Origin: Haloarcula limicola
GTDB lineage: Archaea > Halobacteriota > Halobacteria > Halobacteriales > Haloarculaceae
Reading direction: 5' to 3'
Assembly: GCF_010119205.1 (NCBI RefSeq)
Contig: NZ_WRXM01000002.1
Span: 364,982-428,981 of the forward strand
Length of the DNA stretch: 64,000 nt
How positions within the stretch are numbered: the first letter of the stretch is position 1; every line of letters starts with the position of its first letter. Of this stretch, positions 17,544-27,570 are shown in pieces. Below the pieces are notes generated by a model. That model had not been told where the DNA came from, ran no database searches, and saw nothing but the letters and a program-made list of their open reading frames with translations. A program made the translations under genes and the position numbers.

Positions 17544-19196
17544 ATGGCCGACCCAAACGCGGTCGACACGGGCCGGCGGGCGGTCCTCGCGGCGGCGCTC
17601 GCGGCCGCGCTTCCCGGTTCAGCGGTCGCCCGCGCACACAGCGTGACGGAGCTTTCAGCGGCGAGTGCGCCCGCCGCCGAATCCGAGGACGAGGACGTCT
17701 TCCCGCAGGGCGTCGCCAGCGGCGATCCGACGCCGACCGGGGCCGTCCTCTGGACCCGCATCGCATCGGACGCCTACCGCGAGGAGACGGCGCTCACCGC
17801 GACCGTCGCCCGCGACGAGGGCCTCACCGATATCGTCGGGTCGTGGCGCGTTCCCGCAGAACGCGTCGCCGGGGGCGACTACACGGTGAAAGTCGATCTG
17901 GACGGCGAACTCGACCCCGACCGGAACTACTACTACCGCTTCGCCTACGACGGCGCGAGCAGCCCCGTCGGGCGGTGTCGCACGCTCCCCGCGCCCGACG
18001 CCAGCCCGGACCGGGTCGCCTTCGCGCTGTTGACCTGTCAGGACTACCGCAACGGCTACTACGGGGCGTACCACCACGTCGCGCAGGCCGACGTGGATTT
18101 TCTGGTGCATCTCGGAGATTTCATCTACGAACACGGCGGCGGCAGCGCCTACGACGGCCGGTCGCTCTCCCTGCCCAGCGGTGAGGGCGTCGTGATGGGT
18201 CTCGACGACTTCCGCTACCTCCACCGGACCTACCGCACCGACCGATTCCTGCGGGAAGCGCTCGCCGCCCACCCGATCCTCCAGACGTGGGACGACCACG
18301 AGATCGTGAACAACCGCTACTGGGACTACGAGGAAGGTCGCCCCTACGCCGGCGACGGCGACCACCCGCGCAACGACGACCCCGAGTTCATGACCCGACT
18401 GTTCGCCGACGGCATCCGGGCGTGGTGGGAGTACACCCCGACGCGCGTGCCCTACGACCCCGACGCCGACTCGCTGCTGGACCAACTCGAACTGTGGCGC
18501 GGCTTCCGGTTCGGCGACCTGGTGGAACTGCTGGTGACCGACGAGCGCCTCTACCGCACCGCACCGGCCGACGGCGCGCAGTTCGAGGCCGAAATCGGGG
18601 CCGCGGGCGGGGAGATCACCGAGACGATGCTCGGCGAGACACAGCGCGAGTGGTTCACCGGCAGGCTGGCCGAGAGCGACGCGACGTGGACCGCGTGGGC
18701 CAACGAGGTGCTGGCGATGGAGTTCGACCTCGATCTGGGCGGCGCGGCCCTGCAGAACGCCGACGCGTGGGACGCCTTCGCGGCCGAACGGGACCTGCTT
18801 CTGGAGCGAGCGGCCGCGGGCGACGGCTCGTTCGTGGCGCTCACCGGCGACATGCACACGGCGCTCGCGGGCTACATCGAGGGCGAAGACCGCCGCTACG
18901 GCGTCGAGTTCATGACGCCCGCCGTGACCAGCGTGAATCTGCGGGAGCTGCTGGAACTGCCCGACGAGAGGGGGTTTCGAGAACTGTTACAGGCCTACGT
19001 CCAGCAGTTCAACCCGCACGTCGAGTTCTTCGACAGCCACGACTGGGGGTACGCCACCGTCGAGTTCACGCCCGAGGACTGCACGTACAGCGCCTACGCC
19101 GTCGACAAGACCGACGACTCGGCGGACGCCGACCGACGACTGCTCGCTCGCTATCGCTGTCCGGCCGACGAGTACGCGCTTCAGCGACTGGAGTAG
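17544..19196 (+). CDS. phoD: PhoD-type alkaline phosphatase/phosphodiesterase, Tat-exported
   Basis: The 550-aa protein starts with a Tat-like leader ('TGRRAVLAAALAAALPGSAVA'), then the PhoD N-terminal domain ('FPQGVASGDPTPTGAVLWTRI'). The metallophosphatase domain follows: 'LLTCQDYRNGYYGAYHH', 'VHLGDFIYEHG' (metal-binding Asp), 'TWDDHEIVNN' and 'LTGDMHTA'. PhoD enzymes are Ca2+/Fe-dependent, extracellular and release phosphate from mono- and diesters. ATG at 17544 gives the signal peptide the right length; an in-frame start at 17454 would bury it. It is divergent from nadA. Confidence 0.93.
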   Translation: MADPNAVDTGRRAVLAAALAAALPGSAVARAHSVTELSAASAPAAESEDEDVFPQGVASGDPTPTGAVLWTRIASDAYREETALTATVARDEGLTDIVGSWRVPAERVAGGDYTVKVDLDGELDPDRNYYYRFAYDGASSPVGRCRTLPAPDASPDRVAFALLTCQDYRNGYYGAYHHVAQADVDFLVHLGDFIYEHGGGSAYDGRSLSLPSGEGVVMGLDDFRYLHRTYRTDRFLREALAAHPILQTWDDHEIVNNRYWDYEEGRPYAGDGDHPRNDDPEFMTRLFADGIRAWWEYTPTRVPYDPDADSLLDQLELWRGFRFGDLVELLVTDERLYRTAPADGAQFEAEIGAAGGEITETMLGETQREWFTGRLAESDATWTAWANEVLAMEFDLDLGGAALQNADAWDAFAAERDLLLERAAAGDGSFVALTGDMHTALAGYIEGEDRRYGVEFMTPAVTSVNLRELLELPDERGFRELLQAYVQQFNPHVEFFDSHDWGYATVEFTPEDCTYSAYAVDKTDDSADADRRLLARYRCPADEYALQRLE

Positions 19197-19236
19197 TCTC
19201 TGTACGGGCGATATTCCGTCGGGACGAAGAGAGTGT

Positions 19237-19552
19237 GAACAGCCAGAAAGCCCCCCGATCGAGCGCTCGGACACCGAGAGACCGGAAGTCTCCCGAGCGA
19301 TCAGGCGGCGAACCGCCCGATGACGGCCCCTTTCAGCTCCACCCGTGTCGGCTGATCGGCCAGCTCCCGGGCGGGACTGAAAGGGGCGAGCCGTTCGGGG
19401 AAGGCGGGCGCAGCAAGCATCGCAGGCCGGAGGCCGAGGAGCGCAGCAAGCCCCCCGACTCGAACGGCTCGGGGCTTTCCGGCTGTGTTGCGGTTCGTTG
19501 CCCGCGGTTGTGGTGCGGGGTTCTCCACTCGCTAGCGGGGCTTTCCGGCTGT
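19237..19552. repeat. Nested-palindrome element with terminal inverted repeats (copy B)
   Basis: The left end, GAACAGCCAGAAAGCCCC at 19237-19254, is the inverted complement of GGGGCTTTCCGGCTGT at 19471-19486 and again at 19537-19552, so the right end may be either. The central arm is GCCCCTTTCA (19326-19335) against 19378-19387. The long arm is CGAGCCGTTCG (19387-19397) against 19461-19471. Bases 19373-19484 match 3463-3574 in inverted orientation at 110 of 112 positions, while the central segment ('CACCCGTGTCGGCTG') lies in the same orientation as in copy A. It fills the 19197-19641 gap between phoD and hmgA; no gene is supported there. Confidence 0.8.
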
Positions 19553-19641
19553 ACGCGTTCTCTGCCACGACACGTCGAACTATTCGTCCGAAGACGCCGG
19601 GCAAGAGCAACTGTTAGGACCCCGGCCCGCTACCGCCCTGT

Positions 19642-20859
19642 ATGACCGACACCGACGCCGAGACGCTCGCCGAGCGGGTCCGCGACGGCGAGTTGCGCCT
19701 CTACGAACTCGAAGACCACGCCGACGCCGAGACGGCCGCCGCCGCTCGCAGACACCTGTTGGCCGAGGAGACGGGCGTCGATCTGGACGTGATCGGCGAG
19801 TACGCCTTCGACGCCGCCGACGCAGAGCCCAACATCGAGAACATGGTCGGGGCCGCCCAGATTCCGATGGGTGTCGCCGGACCGCTTCCCATCGACGGCG
19901 GGGCTGCCGAGGGCGAGCACTACCTCCCGATGGCGACGACGGAGGGCGCGCTGCTGGCCTCGGTCAACCGCGGCGTCTCGACGATTCGCACGGCCGGCGG
20001 CGCGACGGCCCGCGTCCTCAAGTCGGGGATGACGCGCGCGCCGGTGTTCAAGGTCGAGGACGTGGCCGCCGCCGGCGAGGTGTCGGCGTGGGTGCGCGAA
20101 CACGTCGGCGATCTCGCGGAGGCCGCCGAAGCCACGACCAGCCACGGCGAGTTACAGGACGTCGAGCCCTACGTCGTCGGCGACAACGTCTTTCTCAGGT
20201 TCTCCTACGACACGAAAGATGCGATGGGGATGAACATGGCGACCATCGCCACGGAGGCCGCCTGCGAGGTCGTCGAGCGCGAGACGTCCGCGGATCTGGT
20301 CGCGCTGTCGGGCAACCTCTGTTCCGATAAGAAGCCCGCGGCCATCAACGCGATCGAGGGGCGGGGCCGCACCGTCGCCGCCGACGTGCTGATCCCCCAC
20401 GAACAGGTCGAGGAGCGCCTCGATACGACCACGGAGGCCATCGTCGAGGCCAACACGCGCAAGAACCTCGTCGGGTCGGCGAAGGCCGGCGCGCTGGGGT
20501 TCAACGCCCACGCCGCCAACGTCGTCGCCGCCGCGTTCCTCGCGCTGGGACAGGACGCCGCGCAGGTCGTCGAGGGGAGCAACGCGATCACGACCGTCGA
20601 CGCCCGTGAGGACGGCCTCTACGCGTCGGTCACCATCGCGTCGCTTGAGGTCGGCACCGTCGGCGGCGGGACCGGCCTGCCCACGCAGGCCGAGGCGCTC
20701 GACGTGCTGGGATACGCCGGCGGCGGCGACCCCGCCGGCAGCAACGCCGACGCGCTGGCGGAGGTCATCGCCACGGGCGCGCTCGCGGGCGAGCTCTCTC
20801 TGCTGGCGGCGCTGTCCTCGCGGCACCTCTCCTCCGCGCACGCCGAACTCGGGCGGTAG
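19642..20859 (+). CDS. hmgA: Hydroxymethylglutaryl-CoA reductase (NADPH), class I
   Basis: The 405-aa enzyme reduces HMG-CoA to mevalonate, the committed step toward archaeal isoprenoid lipids, and is the target of statins in haloarchaea. Visible motifs: 'ENMVGAAQIPMGVAGPL', 'MATTEGALLASVNRG' (catalytic Glu), 'DAMGMNMAT' (NADP binding), 'SDKKPAAIN' (catalytic Lys) and 'GTVGGGTGLPTQ'. The C-terminal His is in 'SSRHLSSAH'. A TTAGGA box at about 19614 lies 28 bases upstream, fitting a leaderless start. Repeat copy B sits immediately before the promoter. Confidence 0.97.
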   Translation: MTDTDAETLAERVRDGELRLYELEDHADAETAAAARRHLLAEETGVDLDVIGEYAFDAADAEPNIENMVGAAQIPMGVAGPLPIDGGAAEGEHYLPMATTEGALLASVNRGVSTIRTAGGATARVLKSGMTRAPVFKVEDVAAAGEVSAWVREHVGDLAEAAEATTSHGELQDVEPYVVGDNVFLRFSYDTKDAMGMNMATIATEAACEVVERETSADLVALSGNLCSDKKPAAINAIEGRGRTVAADVLIPHEQVEERLDTTTEAIVEANTRKNLVGSAKAGALGFNAHAANVVAAAFLALGQDAAQVVEGSNAITTVDAREDGLYASVTIASLEVGTVGGGTGLPTQAEALDVLGYAGGGDPAGSNADALAEVIATGALAGELSLLAALSSRHLSSAHAELGR

Positions 20860-20993
20860 CGGACGCGGACGGGAGCGCTCGGCCGCTCGCTCCACTTTCA
20901 CTTCCGCCGCGGGGTTGGCTGCGATTTATTCCCGACTGCCCGCAATATACGCGTAGCGTCCGACGGGCGGCCCCCGCGGGCGCTGCCACCACC

Positions 20994-21128
20994 ATGTTCC
21001 CCGAACAGCGACAGCACGACACCGACTCGACGGTATCGCGCGCACACCTGCTCTTGCACCTGCTGAAGTTGGCGGTGACGACGCTCGCCGCGCTGGTCGG
21101 CGTCGGGAAGACGCTCGGATGGGTGTGA
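20994..21128 (+). CDS. 44-aa protein with a single hydrophobic helix
   Basis: The ORF runs ATG 20994 to TGA 21126-21128, 134 bases after hmgA. The N-terminus is charged ('EQRQHDTDSTVSRAH'); the rest is one Leu/Val/Ala-rich helix with a buried Lys ('HLLKLAVTTLAALVGVGK') that could lie in or along the membrane. An 'AATATACGCG' box lies about 50 bases upstream. Nothing identifies a function. It may be a small membrane partner of the lipid-biosynthesis gene before it, or independent. Otherwise 20860-21181 shows nothing. Confidence 0.45.
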   Translation: MFPEQRQHDTDSTVSRAHLLLHLLKLAVTTLAALVGVGKTLGWV

Positions 21129-21181
21129 GTGACGGCGTCGGTTTCACGACGGCAGCCGGTCTATCGTCGTCGATCCGTCGG

Positions 21182-22300
21182 TCAGTCGCTCGTCGTCGGC
21201 GTCGACTGTCGGTTGGGAGAGTCCGTGTCCGTCGAGTCGCGTCCGTCGCTCTCGGCATCGTCGTCGGGGTGCCAGCGCAACACGACGGTTCGCGTCTCCT
21301 TACCGCCCTCAACCGAGGAGGACTCTGTCAGTTTCACGTCGTCGCGCGGCCACGGGTGAGACGGCGACGTGTCGGTCCCGGGGCCGTCGCGGCTCGGTTC
21401 GTACGCGCCGGCGAGTTCGGTCTGGAAGTCGGCCAGGTACTGCCGGAGTTCGCCGCGGGAGAGGGTCGCCTCGCGCTCGGTCGTGTACTTCGAGGCCCCC
21501 GCGCCGACGCCGCCGGGGTCGCCCGTCGCGTGGCCGCTGATGACGGCGTTGATGACTGTCCCCGCCAGCAGGACGATGCTGGAGAAGTAGAGCCACGTCA
21601 CGATCAGTAGGACGCCGCCGAAGAGGCTGGTCGTGCCGCCGCCCTTGACGCTCAGGTAGACCTGGAAGAGCGACTGGAAGACCGCCCACCCGACCGCCGC
21701 GACGACGGTGCCTGGGAGGACCTGTCGCCACGAGAGGTCCGCGTCGGGGAAGACGTAGTACATCGGGAAGAACGCGGCGACGAGGCCCCCGAGGAGGACC
21801 AGCGGCATCACGTACCCGCCGAGCGGCAGGCTGTCGGCGAGCCCGGCGAAGGCGGCGCTCGCCGCGACCGTGCCCAGCACGCCGACGACCAGCGAGACGA
21901 AGACGACCAGCCCATCCTGCAGGCTATCGACGAGCGAGCTGTCGGCGGTGCTCTCGTAGATCTCCGAGAAGGCCGTATCGAGGCCGCGGAACACCTTCAG
22001 CGACCCCCACAGCAGGACGACGAGGCTGATGACCGAGGTCCCCGCCGACGACGCGCCGCTGCTGAACACCTGTACGACGAGGTCGGCGATCGGCGCGGGC
22101 AGCGAGGACTGCGCGACGCTGACGATGCGGTCTTCGAGGCCGGTCCCGAACGTCGTCGTCACGATGAGGAGCAAGACCAACAGCGGGGCCAGCGAGACGA
22201 AGGCGTTGTAGGCGATGCCGGCGGCCATGAACGGGACGTTCTTCTCGGTGAACTCGCTCACGACCTGTTTGCCGGTCGCTTTGACGCCGGACAGTTCCAT
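21182..22300 (-). CDS. YihY/BrkB family integral membrane protein
   Basis: The 372-aa protein has the BrkB (once 'ribonuclease BN') membrane domain in residues 1-265 with six helices: 'MAAGIAYNAFVSLAPLLVLLL', 'LLWGSLKVFRGLDTAF' and 'GVLLIVTWLYFSSIVLLAGTVINA' are characteristic. The remaining ~105 residues form a soluble, acidic Ser/Thr/Asp-rich tail, likely disordered. Members are proposed transporters or envelope proteins; the RNase assignment was retracted. ATG at 22300 is the start. Confidence 0.9.
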   Translation of the reverse strand: MELSGVKATGKQVVSEFTEKNVPFMAAGIAYNAFVSLAPLLVLLLIVTTTFGTGLEDRIVSVAQSSLPAPIADLVVQVFSSGASSAGTSVISLVVLLWGSLKVFRGLDTAFSEIYESTADSSLVDSLQDGLVVFVSLVVGVLGTVAASAAFAGLADSLPLGGYVMPLVLLGGLVAAFFPMYYVFPDADLSWRQVLPGTVVAAVGWAVFQSLFQVYLSVKGGGTTSLFGGVLLIVTWLYFSSIVLLAGTVINAVISGHATGDPGGVGAGASKYTTEREATLSRGELRQYLADFQTELAGAYEPSRDGPGTDTSPSHPWPRDDVKLTESSSVEGGKETRTVVLRWHPDDDAESDGRDSTDTDSPNRQSTPTTSD

Positions 22301-22355
22301 TTGTCGGCCCTACGCTCTCCGGACGGAAGCCGTGTCTGCTTGCACTTCCCACCGC

Positions 22356-22880
22356 TCAGAGCAGTCGATACGCGCCGCGGGACTCGCTGACCTCGCCGGC
22401 CCGGGCGAGCTTCGCCAGCGCGTCGCGGGTGTAGTCCGCGGGGACGTCGCGCTCCGCGGCGTAGGCCACGACCTCGTCCTCGGTCGGCGAGTCCAGTTCG
22501 CGCAGCGCCGACAGCACCGTCTCCTTGCGGCTGGAGCCGCTCGTGGTTCCCCGTTCGGCCCGCTCGCCCGCCGCCGCGACCCGCTCGCTGTCGACCCCCG
22601 ACGCTTCGAGGTAGGTCTCGTCGTCGACGCCCGACTCCTCGGCCTGTCGCTCCATCTCGGCGTAGGAGTCCAGCTCCGCGAAGTCGTCGCCGTGGCCCTG
22701 CCGGTTGGCGAGCATCGAGGCGCGCACCTCGCGGGCGTGGGCCTCGTCGTCCGTCTCCACGAACTTCCGGCGCTTGGCGTGCTGGCGGCGTTTCCCGCAG
22801 CGGGGACACTGGGTCGTCTCCGGGCGACCCTCCACGACCCAGAGCGCGCTGCACTCGCTGCACCCGACGACCGCGTACAT
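22356..22880 (-). CDS. Zinc-ribbon and winged-helix protein (DUF5817-like)
   Basis: The 174-aa protein starts with a zinc ribbon (CSEC at residues 7-10 and CPRC at about 25-28) and a basic patch 'KRRQHAKRRKF'. It ends in a small helical domain ('KETVLSALRELDSPTEDEVVAYA...LAKLARAGEVSESRGAYRLL') that looks like a winged helix. This matches the haloarchaeal DUF5817 type, suspected to bind nucleic acid or ribosomes. No direct evidence for the target. Divergent from the cupin gene at 22961. Confidence 0.8.
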   Translation of the reverse strand: MYAVVGCSECSALWVVEGRPETTQCPRCGKRRQHAKRRKFVETDDEAHAREVRASMLANRQGHGDDFAELDSYAEMERQAEESGVDDETYLEASGVDSERVAAAGERAERGTTSGSSRKETVLSALRELDSPTEDEVVAYAAERDVPADYTRDALAKLARAGEVSESRGAYRLL

Positions 22881-22960
22881 GGGCTCGGGTTGGCCCGCTT
22901 CGGGGTTGAACGTTCGGGTCGGCCTGTGGCTTTAGGCCCCCCGGTGTCGATAGCCCGGGC

Positions 22961-23299
22961 ATGCAGGAAGTTCCGCAAGCCGCGAGCGAGACGGTCGAAG
23001 CCGTCGACGGCGTCCACCTCACGCAACTGGCCGTCGGCGAGGCGATGAGCGTCCAGCACTTCCACATTGAGGGCGGCGCGGTCGTCCCCGAACACGGCCA
23101 CCCCCACGAACAGGTCGGGTTCGTGGTTCACGGGACCGCGACCTTCGAGGTCGACGGCGAGGAGTACGTCATCGGTCCCGGCGACTCCTACGTCATCCCC
23201 GGTGACGAACCCCATCGCGTCGAGAACCGCACGGACGAGCCGGTCAGCGGTATCGACGTGTTCAGCCCGCCCCGAACCGACGTCGACTGGCGGGACTGA
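22961..23299 (+). CDS. Single-domain cupin
   Basis: The 112-aa small beta-barrel protein has both cupin motifs: 'PEHGHPHEQVGFVVHG' (three His and Glu metal ligands) and 'PGDSYVIPGDEPHRVEN' (fourth His). Such proteins are metal-dependent isomerases, dioxygenases or sensors; the substrate is not predictable. Its TGA stop (23297-23299) lies inside the repeat unit that begins at 23292, so the repeat array abuts or slightly replaced the native 3' end. Confidence 0.92.
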   Translation: MQEVPQAASETVEAVDGVHLTQLAVGEAMSVQHFHIEGGAVVPEHGHPHEQVGFVVHGTATFEVDGEEYVIGPGDSYVIPGDEPHRVENRTDEPVSGIDVFSPPRTDVDWRD

Positions 23300-23400
23300 G
23301 CGGAATCACAGATTCCGCGAGGGTTGGAAAGCGCTCCGCGGTTTCCGGAACTGAGCGGACCCTGTGATTCCGCGAGGGTCGGGAGGCGGGCGCGACTTCC
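23292..23400. repeat. Hairpin array related to the TIR elements (copy C, two units)
   Basis: Two consecutive units begin GGACTGAGCGGA / ACTGAGCGGA and share 'GATTCCGCGAGGGT'. The same unit occurs once in copy A (3609-3664). Hairpins: GGAATC-ACA-GATTCC at 23302-23316 (A: GGAATC-TTC-GATTCC) and an 8-bp stem with loop CTCCG at 23326-23346 (A: 3641-3661). One stem pair changes G-C to A-T between copies, and one pair is lost in C. No terminal GAACAGCC repeat is present here, so this is a partial or solo module. Confidence 0.7.
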
Positions 23401-23445
23401 AGATCCGACCCAAGACACTTCTCCTCACCGTGCTGAGTCACTGAC

Positions 23446-24240
23446 GTGTCCCGGCCGCTCACCGCCCTCCTCGTCGCGCTCCTCGCCGTGACCGCCGGGT
23501 GCCAGGGGTTCACCGCCGGCGAGGGCACCCCCGAGTCCGTGACGCCCGCGCCGGTTCCCTCGGCGACGGCGACCGCGCCGACCGGCCCGTTCGACGCCCA
23601 GCGACTCGCCGACCGCCACAGGGCGGCTCTCTCGAACCGCTCGTACGCGATACTAGTGCGTTTCACCGTCCAGTACGAGAACGGGACGGTCGGCACGATG
23701 CGCGACCGCATCGCCGTCGGCGACGACGGGACGTACCGCTGGGAACGGCGGACGACGTCGGCCTATCCCGGCCGGAGCCGCAATCGGTCGGTCTGGTACG
23801 ACGGGACCCGAAGTGCCGTCCGGCGAACGACCGACGACGGCGACCTGACCGTCTCGACGGTCGACGGGAGTTACCTCGGCGATCCGACGCTGTCGGGGTT
23901 CCTCGGACGCCTCCTCGGCGGGTTCAACGTCTCGGTCGAACGGACGCCCTCCGGGCGGCGGTTATCGAGTACGCACGGCGACGCCGGCGCGGTCCCCCAT
24001 CCACCGAACGTCCGAGAGGTCACCGATAGCTCTCTGCAGGCCACCGTCGACGGCGGCGTCGTCAGTGCGCTCCGAATCCGAGGCGAGGGGACGAACAGAC
24101 GGACGGGCGAGCCCGTGACCGTCTGGTTCGAGCTCAGCACCACGGCCGTCGGCGGGACGGACCCGACGGAGCCGACGTGGGCGAGCGAAGCGCTCGCGAA
24201 CGAGACGGAAACCGCGGGTCCGAGCGACGGAGGAGACTGA
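23446..24240 (+). CDS. Haloarchaeal lipoprotein (DUF7537-like), first of two paralogues
   Basis: Starts with GTG at 23446. The signal peptide 'ALLVALLAVTAGC' ends in a lipobox, so the mature protein would be lipid-anchored outside the cell. A 'PESVTPAPVP' linker leads to a domain with antiparallel strands ('GTMRDRIAVGDDGTYRWERR', 'SVWYDGTRSAVRRTT'). The layout recalls the DUF7537 lipoproteins, with a LolA/LppX-like fold suspected. A similar gene follows at 24321. Function unknown. Confidence 0.8.
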   Translation: MSRPLTALLVALLAVTAGCQGFTAGEGTPESVTPAPVPSATATAPTGPFDAQRLADRHRAALSNRSYAILVRFTVQYENGTVGTMRDRIAVGDDGTYRWERRTTSAYPGRSRNRSVWYDGTRSAVRRTTDDGDLTVSTVDGSYLGDPTLSGFLGRLLGGFNVSVERTPSGRRLSSTHGDAGAVPHPPNVREVTDSSLQATVDGGVVSALRIRGEGTNRRTGEPVTVWFELSTTAVGGTDPTEPTWASEALANETETAGPSDGGD

Positions 24241-24320
24241 TTCTCACGTAGGCAGTAATCGTCGCCTTCGTCGGCGGTAGCCGCGACATTCGTTTGAGTG
24301 CCGAGCGCGTCGGTTCGGTG

Positions 24321-25118
24321 ATGGACGCTCAGGCGCTCGTCTTCGCGTGTGCGATCATCCTCGCGGGGTGCGGCGGCTTCCCCGTCAGCGACGGTCCGGA
24401 AGTGATAACGCCCGCTCCCGTCCCCACCGACGGCGTCCAGTACCCGCCCGGCGTGACCGCCGGCGGCGTCGTCCCGTCCGTCCTCGCCAACGCCCACGCC
24501 GGGTCGCTCTCGACGACGAGTTACACGCTGTCTGCGACACAGGAGATCCGCGACGCCGACGGCGACGTCGTCCGCCGGACCGAGCGGACCCACTGGGTCG
24601 CGCCGAACGCCTCGACGTACCGCGGCCGGTTCGAGCAGAACGTGAGCGAGTACCGCACCGGCCCGGCGACGACGCGGGTGGACTACTGGGCCAACCGCAC
24701 CATCGTCGCGACCCGCTACGTGAACGAACGCGGCGAGGTGACGCTTCTGCGGTGGCCCGCCGGCAACGGCGACTTGCTCGCCGACCTGTCGGACGAACAG
24801 CGGCTGGCGGGCGAGCTTGCGGCTGTCGAGACGCGGGTCGCCCGCCGGACCGACGACGGCGGCGTCGTCCTCGTCGGTACCCGTACACGGGAGACGGAGA
24901 AGCTGACTACGCCGCTGTTCGTCAGCGACGTGGAGAACGTCACGGTCCGGATGCGCGTCCGCTACGACGGCGTCGTCGTCGCCCGACGCCTGGAGTACGA
25001 CGCGACTCTCGGCAGTCGCTCCGTTCACGTCGTCCGCACGGTCCGGGTGACGGATCTGGGCGTCACGACCGTCGAGCGGCCGATCTGGGTCGACGAGACG
25101 ACGATGTCGGAGCGGTAG
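24321..25118 (+). CDS. Haloarchaeal lipoprotein (DUF7537-like), second of two paralogues
   Basis: A 265-aa protein with a short leader 'LVFACAIILAGCGGF' and the same 'PEVITPAPVP' linker as its neighbour. Conserved features include 'VLANAHAGSLSTTSYTLSATQEI', 'VARRTDDGGVVLVGTRT' and a C-terminal strand pair. A tandem duplication followed by divergence is the simplest reading. ATG at 24321 is preferred to GTG at 24294 because the signal peptide then starts close to the N-terminus. It may be cotranscribed with 23446 (80 bases apart). Confidence 0.8.
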   Translation: MDAQALVFACAIILAGCGGFPVSDGPEVITPAPVPTDGVQYPPGVTAGGVVPSVLANAHAGSLSTTSYTLSATQEIRDADGDVVRRTERTHWVAPNASTYRGRFEQNVSEYRTGPATTRVDYWANRTIVATRYVNERGEVTLLRWPAGNGDLLADLSDEQRLAGELAAVETRVARRTDDGGVVLVGTRTRETEKLTTPLFVSDVENVTVRMRVRYDGVVVARRLEYDATLGSRSVHVVRTVRVTDLGVTTVERPIWVDETTMSER

Positions 25119-25223
25119 CCCGGCTGTGCGGTGGCGGGAAGAAAATGCGAGGGCGCGTGAGAGTCCGCTTCCGCGAGTGCCGCTGCGTTCCGACGGCGAA
25201 GCCGCCGGAGTCCGATCGGCCCT

Positions 25224-26486
<1,263 letters not shown>

Positions 26487-26685
26487 ATCGGGCAGTCGCC
26501 AGTCGGGCCTAAAGGACTGCCGTTTTACCCACAGGCGTGGTAACGAGGGTCACAGTCAGAGACGAACACGAGCGGGCACGAACGAAACCGAATTCGTTCG
26601 CCGGACCCGGTCTACTGCCGCGTCTCGTTCGGTTGAACCACCAAGGGGGCCGAGACGTTTTCGGACTGGCGGACGGAGAGACAGT

Positions 26686-27537
26686 ATGCACGTCGTCGTC
26701 CACGGCGGAGCGGGAAGCCCGCCCGAGAAACCGGCAGCACGGCAGACGACTCTCGCGGACGCCGCCGAGCGCGCGAGCGAGGCGGAGACGCCGCTCGACG
26801 CCGTCGGGGAAGCCATCAGACCGCTGGAACGGGACCCGGCGTTCAACGCCGGCGTCGGCGGGGCCGTGCAGAGCGACGGCGTCGTCCGGACCGACGCGGG
26901 CCTGATGACCGATAACGGGACGGTCGGCGCGGCGTGTGCGATGGCCGGGGTCTGTCACGCCACCGCCGTCGCCCGCGTCGTCGCGAGCGAGACGCCCCAC
27001 GTCCTCCTCGCCGGCGACCCGGCGGTCGAACTGGCCGCCACGAGCGGCGTCGCGACCGACGAGGACCTCACGACCGAGGCAACGCGGGACCGCTACCAGC
27101 GGGCGGACCCGCCCGGCGAGGACGTCGGTGACCACCTCGCGTGGGTGCGCGAGCACTTCGCCGGCACCGACACCGTCGGAGCAGTCGCCACCGACGGGGA
27201 GCGACTGGCCGCCGCGACCTCGACAGCCGGACGCTGGTTCGCGCTGGCCGGTCGGGTCGGCGACGTGCCGCAGGTCGGGTCGGGCTTCTTCGCCGACGAA
27301 CGGGGCGGGGCGAGCGCGACGGGGGAGGGCGAGGCCATCGCCCGCTTCGGGCTCGCTCGGCGGGCCGTCAACCTCCTGGAGACGTTCGGTCCGCGACAGG
27401 CCGCCGAGGAGGCCGTCGCGGAGTTCGAGGATGCCACCGGGGGTCGCGCGGGCCTCCTCGTCCTCGACCACGCGGGCCACGTCGGGAGCGAGTACAACAC
27501 CGACTCGATGCAGACCGCCCGGACCCCCCGGGAGTGA
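26686..27537 (+). CDS. Isoaspartyl peptidase/L-asparaginase (Ntn hydrolase, plant type)
   Basis: The 283-aa proenzyme starts 'VVHGGAGS' as the family does. Autocleavage should occur before the Thr in 'GTDTVGAVATD' (about residue 164), creating the beta subunit with N-terminal Thr nucleophile. 'NAGVGGAVQSDG' and 'DAGLMTDNGTVGA' are further signature stretches. It hydrolyses isoaspartyl dipeptides and asparagine. The usual 'GTIGAVA' appears as 'DTVGAVA', a conservative change. The gene is first in a run of three + strand genes. Confidence 0.92.
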   Translation: MHVVVHGGAGSPPEKPAARQTTLADAAERASEAETPLDAVGEAIRPLERDPAFNAGVGGAVQSDGVVRTDAGLMTDNGTVGAACAMAGVCHATAVARVVASETPHVLLAGDPAVELAATSGVATDEDLTTEATRDRYQRADPPGEDVGDHLAWVREHFAGTDTVGAVATDGERLAAATSTAGRWFALAGRVGDVPQVGSGFFADERGGASATGEGEAIARFGLARRAVNLLETFGPRQAAEEAVAEFEDATGGRAGLLVLDHAGHVGSEYNTDSMQTARTPRE

Positions 27538-27570
27538 ACGCTTTTCGCGGCGGCCGCCGAACGCTCGGCC

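Noticed and set aside
18287..19645. A 452-aa frame spanning the phoD 3' part and repeat copy B
   Set aside because: Out of frame with phoD and continuing through the repeat; no family resemblance except to translations of the repeat itself.
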